Assembly (NCBI GenBank): GCA_963517805.1
Contig: CAUQHD010000047.1
Coordinates: forward strand, 1 to 11,187
Direction: 5' to 3'
DNA length: 11,187 nucleotides
DNA from: JABCPE02 sp963517805
GTDB lineage: Bacteria; Bacteroidota; Bacteroidia; Flavobacteriales; Weeksellaceae
The notes beneath the pieces are model-generated. The model had not been told where the DNA came from, searched no databases, and saw only the letters and a list, made by a program, of their open reading frames with translations. A program made the position numbers and the translations under genes. Of this stretch, positions 7,420 to 11,187 are shown in pieces. Every line of letters starts with the position of its first letter. The first letter of the stretch is position 1.

Positions 7420-8169
7420 TTATCGGTAATTCTTTACAAAATCTTTCAACTTCCACGAATTAGAGGAGAAAGTAAAAGCATCCGCTACTTTATAATAGTT
7501 TTCTTGGTCTATGCAATATGGATAGGCTTCTTTGGCAAGAACAAGTTTTTGGTCATCAAAACTCATTTCTTTCATCAAACTGATGATTTGTGTCGTGCTG
7601 AACGCTGTAGAAAGATTCTGCATTCTAAAAGTTTCCAATTTCTCTTTATCAAAAGTCTGTTTTTTAAAATGAGAGAAAAACTGGCTGAAATCACTGGGAC
7701 TCATTACGCTTTTCCCAAAAGGGGAAAGATAATTTCGGCTGCGGTTTTCTCTTTTGTCTAATTCTCTGATATTATTGAGATTAATGTCTTCTAACAAAAA
7801 TAAGCCGTCATAATAGAAAAAATCAAAAACCAAGCGGTGGTTATTTCTCAGGTTGATGCGGGTTCTGTAAATGGTAAAATCATCTTCCAAAATAGAAAGA
7901 GTGTGGCTGCCTTCTTCCAAATCAAAGAAACGGAACATGCCGGTAGAAGATTCTATCTCCTGCTCGTTGATAATGATGCGGTACCTGCCTCCTTCAGGGA
8001 TTCTGATGAAAACTTCGGCAGTGTTACTGCCCATAAAATTATAATTGAAGTTCCGATTGGTTTTCAGTGTAGGCCGAATTTCATTTGGAAAAATTTTACC
8101 TATTCTTATCTGTTGTGCAGAAACGCCTAAATATGCAGATAATAATGAAATTAATAATGTTTTTTTCAT
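7420..8169 (-). CDS. exported DUF4476-domain protein
   Basis: A 249-residue protein with a type I signal peptide (MKKTLLISLLSAYLGVSA|Q), so it is exported. Residues of about 45-130 look like a small beta-rich domain (alternating hydrophobic strands, PEGGRYRI, EEGSHTLSI). The last 90 or so residues fit the DUF4476 domain: an F-x-x-x-K-x-x-x-F-R start, TTQIISLM, the MSFDDQKLVLAKEAY core and a final W-K-L-K-D-F-V segment. DUF4476 is common in secreted proteins of Bacteroidota and has no firm function; it resembles small helical repeats. A short basic linker (about 135-150) joins the two parts. It is divergent from the channel gene and 59 bases upstream of the TerC gene on the same strand. No clean promoter box was found before it. 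Confidence 0.8.
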   Translation of the reverse strand: MKKTLLISLLSAYLGVSAQQIRIGKIFPNEIRPTLKTNRNFNYNFMGSNTAEVFIRIPEGGRYRIIINEQEIESSTGMFRFFDLEEGSHTLSILEDDFTIYRTRINLRNNHRLVFDFFYYDGLFLLEDINLNNIRELDKRENRSRNYLSPFGKSVMSPSDFSQFFSHFKKQTFDKEKLETFRMQNLSTAFSTTQIISLMKEMSFDDQKLVLAKEAYPYCIDQENYYKVADAFTFSSNSWKLKDFVKNYR

Positions 8170-8197
8170 TGGTTTGTAATGTTTATGTCAAAAAGAA

Positions 8198-8210
8198 AAG
8201 CAATATGCTT
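8198..8210. repeat. short inverted repeat in the divergent DUF4476/channel spacer
   Basis: AAGCA and TGCTT flank ATA, giving a 13-base interrupted palindrome 9 bases upstream of the channel gene's -7 box. Its place between the two divergent starts would suit an operator, but a 5-base arm is short and may be chance. Confidence 0.25.
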
Positions 8211-8219
8211 GCCATTTTT

Positions 8220-8227
8220 TATCTTTG
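8220..8227 (+). promoter_or_regulatory. -7 promoter box TATCTTTG for the channel gene
   Basis: Exact TAnnTTTG match 18 bases before the ATG at 8246. An in-frame TTG at 8225 is part of this box, which argues against using it as the start codon. No -33 TTG is seen at standard spacing. Confidence 0.58.
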
Positions 8228-8245
8228 CATCAGAAATTAAATAAA

Positions 8246-9076
8246 ATGCAACGAGAACATAATTTCATCCCAGCAGAAGGCGAATGGAAGAAAAAACTTT
8301 TCCGCATCGTTTATTTCGCAGACACACCTCTGGGAAAGCTGTTTGATGTTACGCTTCTGTTCATGATAGCACTCAGCGCCATGATTGTTATATTGGACAG
8401 CGTAAAGCACATTAAGTTCCACGAAACTTTTCTGGTGATAGAGTGGATTATGAGTATCCTATTCACAATAGAATATATTGTGAGAGTGATGATTGTAAAG
8501 AATAAAAAAGACTATATTTTTAGTCTGATGGGAATAATAGACCTAATATCCATTCTTCCATTTTATATTAGTTTATTTACTCCTGAAGCTAAATACCTAA
8601 TGATTATCAGGCTGTTCCGTATGCTTAGAATATTCCGAATACTAAACATGATGGACTACATGGATGATGGCGAATATATTTTGCAGTCGTTAAAACATAG
8701 TTCAAGGAAGATTTATATTTTTCTTTTGTTTATTACCATCATTGTATTAATATTAGGTTCGCTTATGTACATTATTGAAGGAGGGAAAAATGGCTTTACG
8801 AATGTGCCTGTCAGTATTTATTGGGCTGTTGTTACAATTACTACCGTGGGCTATGGAGACATCTCTCCAGTAACACCTACAGGGAAACTAATTTCTATGT
8901 TGCTGATGCTCTGTGGTTACAGCATCATTGCGGTGCCTACGGGTATAGTTTCTTCACAGATGAAAAGATGCATGAATAAAGGAAAAGGAAAAGTAATATG
9001 CAACCGTTGCGGAAATATAGACAATGATGATAATGCACGATACTGCAAAGATTGTGGGGAAAAATTAGTAGAATAA
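8246..9076 (+). CDS. voltage-gated potassium-channel-like protein with C-terminal zinc ribbon
   Basis: A 276-residue six-helix ion channel of the inner membrane. S1-S3 are hydrophobic helices within about residues 30-110. S4 carries arginine at every third position, R122, R125, R128 and R131, as in a voltage sensor. S5 follows at about 150-175. The pore loop has the potassium selectivity filter TTVGYGD (199-205), then S6 to about residue 240. A short basic linker leads to a C-terminal ribbon with Cys252-x2-Cys255 and Cys267-x2-Cys270, ending GEKLVE; these four cysteines should bind zinc in the cytoplasm. The usual prokaryotic Kv relatives (KvAP-type) lack such a ribbon, so it may affect assembly or sensing (inference). 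The start is ATG 8246, because the upstream in-frame TTG lies within the promoter box. It is a single-gene unit between its promoter and a terminator. Confidence 0.93.
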   Translation: MQREHNFIPAEGEWKKKLFRIVYFADTPLGKLFDVTLLFMIALSAMIVILDSVKHIKFHETFLVIEWIMSILFTIEYIVRVMIVKNKKDYIFSLMGIIDLISILPFYISLFTPEAKYLMIIRLFRMLRIFRILNMMDYMDDGEYILQSLKHSSRKIYIFLLFITIIVLILGSLMYIIEGGKNGFTNVPVSIYWAVVTITTVGYGDISPVTPTGKLISMLLMLCGYSIIAVPTGIVSSQMKRCMNKGKGKVICNRCGNIDNDDNARYCKDCGEKLVE

Positions 9077-9107
9077 AAAACACTCCTAAACTCAGGAGTG
9101 TTTTTTT
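9075..9107. terminator. two-way intrinsic terminator between channel gene and eno
   Basis: CACTCCT (9081-9087) pairs with AGGAGTG (9094-9100) around loop AAACTC. Six A on the left and seven T on the right make it work for both converging genes. It begins in the channel stop codon and ends 5 bases before the enolase stop. Confidence 0.92.
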
Positions 9108-9112
9108 ATTTA

Positions 9113-10405
9113 TTATCTCTTGATTTTAAAGGCATCCATCCCTGGAAAAATCACCGTTTCACCAAGAGCTTCTTCTATTCTTAGTAGCTGGTTGTATTTC
9201 GCCATTCTGTCCGAACGGGAAGCCGAACCTGTTTTGATTTGTCCGCAGTTCATCGCTACAGCAAGGTCTGCTATGGTAGAATCCTCCGTTTCTCCTGAGC
9301 GGTGGGACATTACCGAAGTATATTTGTTATGCTGAGCCATCTGCACGGCAGCCATCGTTTCAGAAAGAGAACCGATTTGGTTTACTTTCACCAAAATAGA
9401 ATTGGCTACACCTTGTTTTATTCCTTGTGAAAGTCGCTCCACATTGGTCACGAAAAGGTCATCTCCTACCAGCTGCACTCTGTTTCCTATCTTGTCTGTC
9501 AAGAGTTTCCAGCCTTCCCAGTCATCTTCCTGCATTCCGTCTTCGATGGAAATAATCGGGTATTTCTGTGTCAGTTCAGCCAAGTAAGAAACCTGCTCTT
9601 CTCTCGTGCGGTAAGCTCCACCTTCTCCCTCGAATTTTCTATAATCATACACTCCATCTTTATAAAACTCCGAAGAAGCACAGTCCAATGCCAGCATAAT
9701 ATCATCCCCAGGTCTGTATCCTGCTTTTTCTATCGCTTGGAGCAAAGTATCCAGAGCATCTTCCGTTCCCTTGAAAGTCGGTGCAAAACCTCCCTCATCC
9801 CCCACTGCTGTGGATAGTCCGCGAGATTTCAAAATAGATTTCAAATGATGAAAAATTTCTGTTCCTTTTCTAAGCGCATGAGAGAAAGAATCTGCTTTCA
9901 CTGGCATAATCATAAACTCTTGGAACGCGATAGGAGCATCCGAGTGAGAACCTCCATTGATGACATTCATCATCGGAACAGGTAGAGTATTGGCATTTAC
10001 ACCGCCCACATATTTATAAAGAGGCATTCTAAGGTGCGCCGCGGCGGCTCTTGCCACTGCTAGAGAAACCCCAAGAATAGCATTAGCCCCTAGTTTTCCT
10101 TTATTTTTAGTACCATCAGCCTCTATCATGATTTGGTCGATGAGGTTCTGCTGAGTGACAGGAAGCCCGATGATTTCAGGAGCGATGATTTCCTTTACAT
10201 TTTCTACAGCTTTTTCCACGCCTTTTCCTAAAAACTCTGCACTGCCGTCACGAAGCTCCACCGCCTCATGTTCCCCAGTGGACGCTCCAGAAGGCACCGC
10301 TGCGCGCCCCATAGCACCGCTGTCTGTAAATACATCTACCTCCACAGTAGGATTACCGCGAGAGTCTAAAATCTGTCTTGCCTCGATGAATGAAATAAAT
10401 CCCAT
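9113..10405 (-). CDS. eno: enolase (phosphopyruvate hydratase)
   Basis: Full-length enolase of 430 residues, converting 2-phosphoglycerate to phosphoenolpyruvate in glycolysis. The N-terminal ARQILDSRGNPTVEVDV (9-25) is canonical, and PSGASTGEHE (38-47) is the mobile loop with the Mg-binding Ser42. FQEFMIMP, the metal-binding acidic residues in LALDC, SIEDG and VGDDLFVTN, the catalytic Lys340 in LVKVNQIGS, and MSHRSGETED with TGSASRSDR near the C-terminus are all intact. The ATG at 10405 gives the usual N-terminus, and its leader has no Shine-Dalgarno sequence, only A/T. It converges on the channel gene with a shared terminator and has its own promoter box about 30 bases upstream, so it is probably transcribed alone. 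Nothing unusual is visible in the protein. Confidence 0.98.
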   Translation of the reverse strand: MGFISFIEARQILDSRGNPTVEVDVFTDSGAMGRAAVPSGASTGEHEAVELRDGSAEFLGKGVEKAVENVKEIIAPEIIGLPVTQQNLIDQIMIEADGTKNKGKLGANAILGVSLAVARAAAAHLRMPLYKYVGGVNANTLPVPMMNVINGGSHSDAPIAFQEFMIMPVKADSFSHALRKGTEIFHHLKSILKSRGLSTAVGDEGGFAPTFKGTEDALDTLLQAIEKAGYRPGDDIMLALDCASSEFYKDGVYDYRKFEGEGGAYRTREEQVSYLAELTQKYPIISIEDGMQEDDWEGWKLLTDKIGNRVQLVGDDLFVTNVERLSQGIKQGVANSILVKVNQIGSLSETMAAVQMAQHNKYTSVMSHRSGETEDSTIADLAVAMNCGQIKTGSASRSDRMAKYNQLLRIEEALGETVIFPGMDAFKIKR

Positions 10406-10435
10406 AAATATAAATTTTATTGATTAATTATCCCA

Positions 10436-10443
10436 CAAAACTA
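10436..10443 (-). promoter_or_regulatory. -7 promoter box TAGTTTTG for eno
   Basis: Minus-strand 10443 to 10436 reads TAGTTTTG, an exact TAnnTTTG match 30 bases before the eno ATG. Nineteen bases farther upstream is TTTA (10466-10463), one base off the -33 TTTG. This is the best-spaced promoter in the window. Confidence 0.65.
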
Positions 10444-10493
10444 CTCAAAACAAATGAGATTATAAAGAAACAGAAGCATATATTTATCATGTC

Positions 10494-11187
10494 CTACTTC
10501 TTCTCAAAAACATGAAAATCTCTCGTAAGCTGCAGATATTCATTCGAGTAGCATCGTGGCGAAACTTCTAAAACTAGTTCTTCCTCCTGAGGCTCTCCCT
10601 TACAAAAAGAAAACTCCAACACACAGCGTTTTGCTTTGGTTTGTGGAGTTCCGCGCACTATCACTCTTCGCCTAAGTTTCAGTGCAAAATCTGCACATTT
10701 TTCTATAAAAAAAGCTTCTGATGACTTTGGGATAATCACTGAAAATAATCCATTTTCAGCAAGCAGCACCGAAGAGTTCTGTATCAGCTGTTCAAAATTA
10801 AGTTCCACCTGCTGCCTTGCCAAAACATCTTTTTGAGAGGAATCCATCTGCTCAAAATAAGGCGGATTAGAGAGAATTAAATCAAATTTATCCTCGGAAA
10901 TATAATTTTTAAAATCAAAAAGTTGGGCTCTAAGCCTGTCTTTAAATGGCGAATTATTAAAATTCTGCCCTGCCAGTTCCACCGCTTTTTCATTGATATC
11001 AAGCGCTAAAATCTCGGCTTTGGGATTTCGCTGTGCAGTCATCAGAGAGATTAGTCCTGTCCCTGTGCCTACTTCCAGCACCCTGAGAGCTGCCTCACAG
11101 GACGCCAATGCTCCAAGCAAAACACCATCCGTTCCCACTCGGAACACATTTTTATCCTGCAAAATGCTGAATTGTTTGAAATGGAAA
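10494..11187 (-). CDS. trmN6: tRNA1(Val) (adenine(37)-N6)-methyltransferase, 5' end outside the window
   Basis: A class I SAM-dependent methyltransferase of the TrmN6/YfiC type, which methylates N6 of adenine 37 in tRNA(Val). The SAM-binding motif is VLEVGTGTGLISL, followed by an acidic ALDIN strand end, and the amino-adenine active site is LSNPPYFE. The preceding KNVFRVGTDGVLLGA segment is the family's N-terminal hallmark. The frame does not begin at the TTG at 11162: codons upstream read F-H-F-K-Q-F-S-I-L with no stop to the window edge, and such a K/R-F-K-Q-F segment is the normal start of this family. The real start codon therefore lies just beyond the right edge, probably within a few codons. 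It is 88 bases upstream of eno on the same strand, with an eno promoter between. Substrate is assigned by family only. Confidence 0.85.
   Translation of the reverse strand, partial: FHFKQFSILQDKNVFRVGTDGVLLGALASCEAALRVLEVGTGTGLISLMTAQRNPKAEILALDINEKAVELAGQNFNNSPFKDRLRAQLFDFKNYISEDKFDLILSNPPYFEQMDSSQKDVLARQQVELNFEQLIQNSSVLLAENGLFSVIIPKSSEAFFIEKCADFALKLRRRVIVRGTPQTKAKRCVLEFSFCKGEPQEEELVLEVSPRCYSNEYLQLTRDFHVFEKK

Noticed and set aside
8225..8245. TTG at 8225 as the channel start, adding seven residues
   Set aside because: The TTG is part of the -7 box TATCTTTG and would lie upstream of the transcript start; ATG 8246 is preferred.
1..11187. CRISPR array, tRNA/rRNA gene, insertion sequence, prophage or defence island
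   Set aside because: No spaced direct repeats, terminal inverted repeats, transposase, integrase or RNA-gene pattern was seen; genes are core families with even composition.

Overview
The window looks like core chromosome from a member of the Bacteroidota, most likely class Flavobacteriia (a Weeksellaceae/Chryseobacterium-like relative). The DNA is AT-rich. Genes start without Shine-Dalgarno sequences, behind AT-only leaders. Several intergenic regions carry the Bacteroidota -7 promoter box TAnnTTTG. The gene families also fit: DUF4292 lipoprotein, DUF4476 protein, a bacillithiol-type BshA, and exported proteins whose signal peptides end in A|Q. The genus is inference; nothing in the sequence fixes it.

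Layout from left to right. (1) 1-3147, minus strand: a probable operon read right to left, consisting of a polysaccharide flippase (TTG start), dut (overlapping it by 4 bases), a sugar-phosphate nucleotidyltransferase, and the start of a DUF4292 lipoprotein that leaves the window at its left end. (2) 3148-3207: a compact divergent promoter region with two identical -7 boxes facing outward. (3) 3208-6565, plus strand: a tight operon of an exported GH3 (NagZ-like) glycosidase, bshA and msrA, closed by a hairpin terminator at about 6566-6594. (4) 6578-8169, minus strand: a TerC-family membrane protein, whose last codons lie inside that same terminator, and upstream of it an exported DUF4476 protein. 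(5) 8246-9076, plus strand: a voltage-gated K+-channel-like protein with a C-terminal zinc ribbon, ending in a second two-way terminator. (6) 9113-11187, minus strand: enolase with its own promoter, then a tRNA1(Val) adenine-N6 methyltransferase that runs off the right edge.

How the genes may work together (inference): region 1 combines nucleotide-sugar activation, lipid-linked glycan flipping and nucleotide-pool cleaning. Region 3 pairs bacillithiol synthesis with methionine sulfoxide repair, a plausible redox pairing. The remaining genes are housekeeping or transport singletons. No gene-free stretch reaches 300 bases. I see no tRNA, rRNA, CRISPR array, insertion sequence, integrase or sign of recent transfer, and no convincing new defence or mobile system. 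The most interesting signals are the overlapping divergent promoters, a stop codon inside a shared terminator loop, the channel-zinc-ribbon fusion, and the bshA-msrA coupling.
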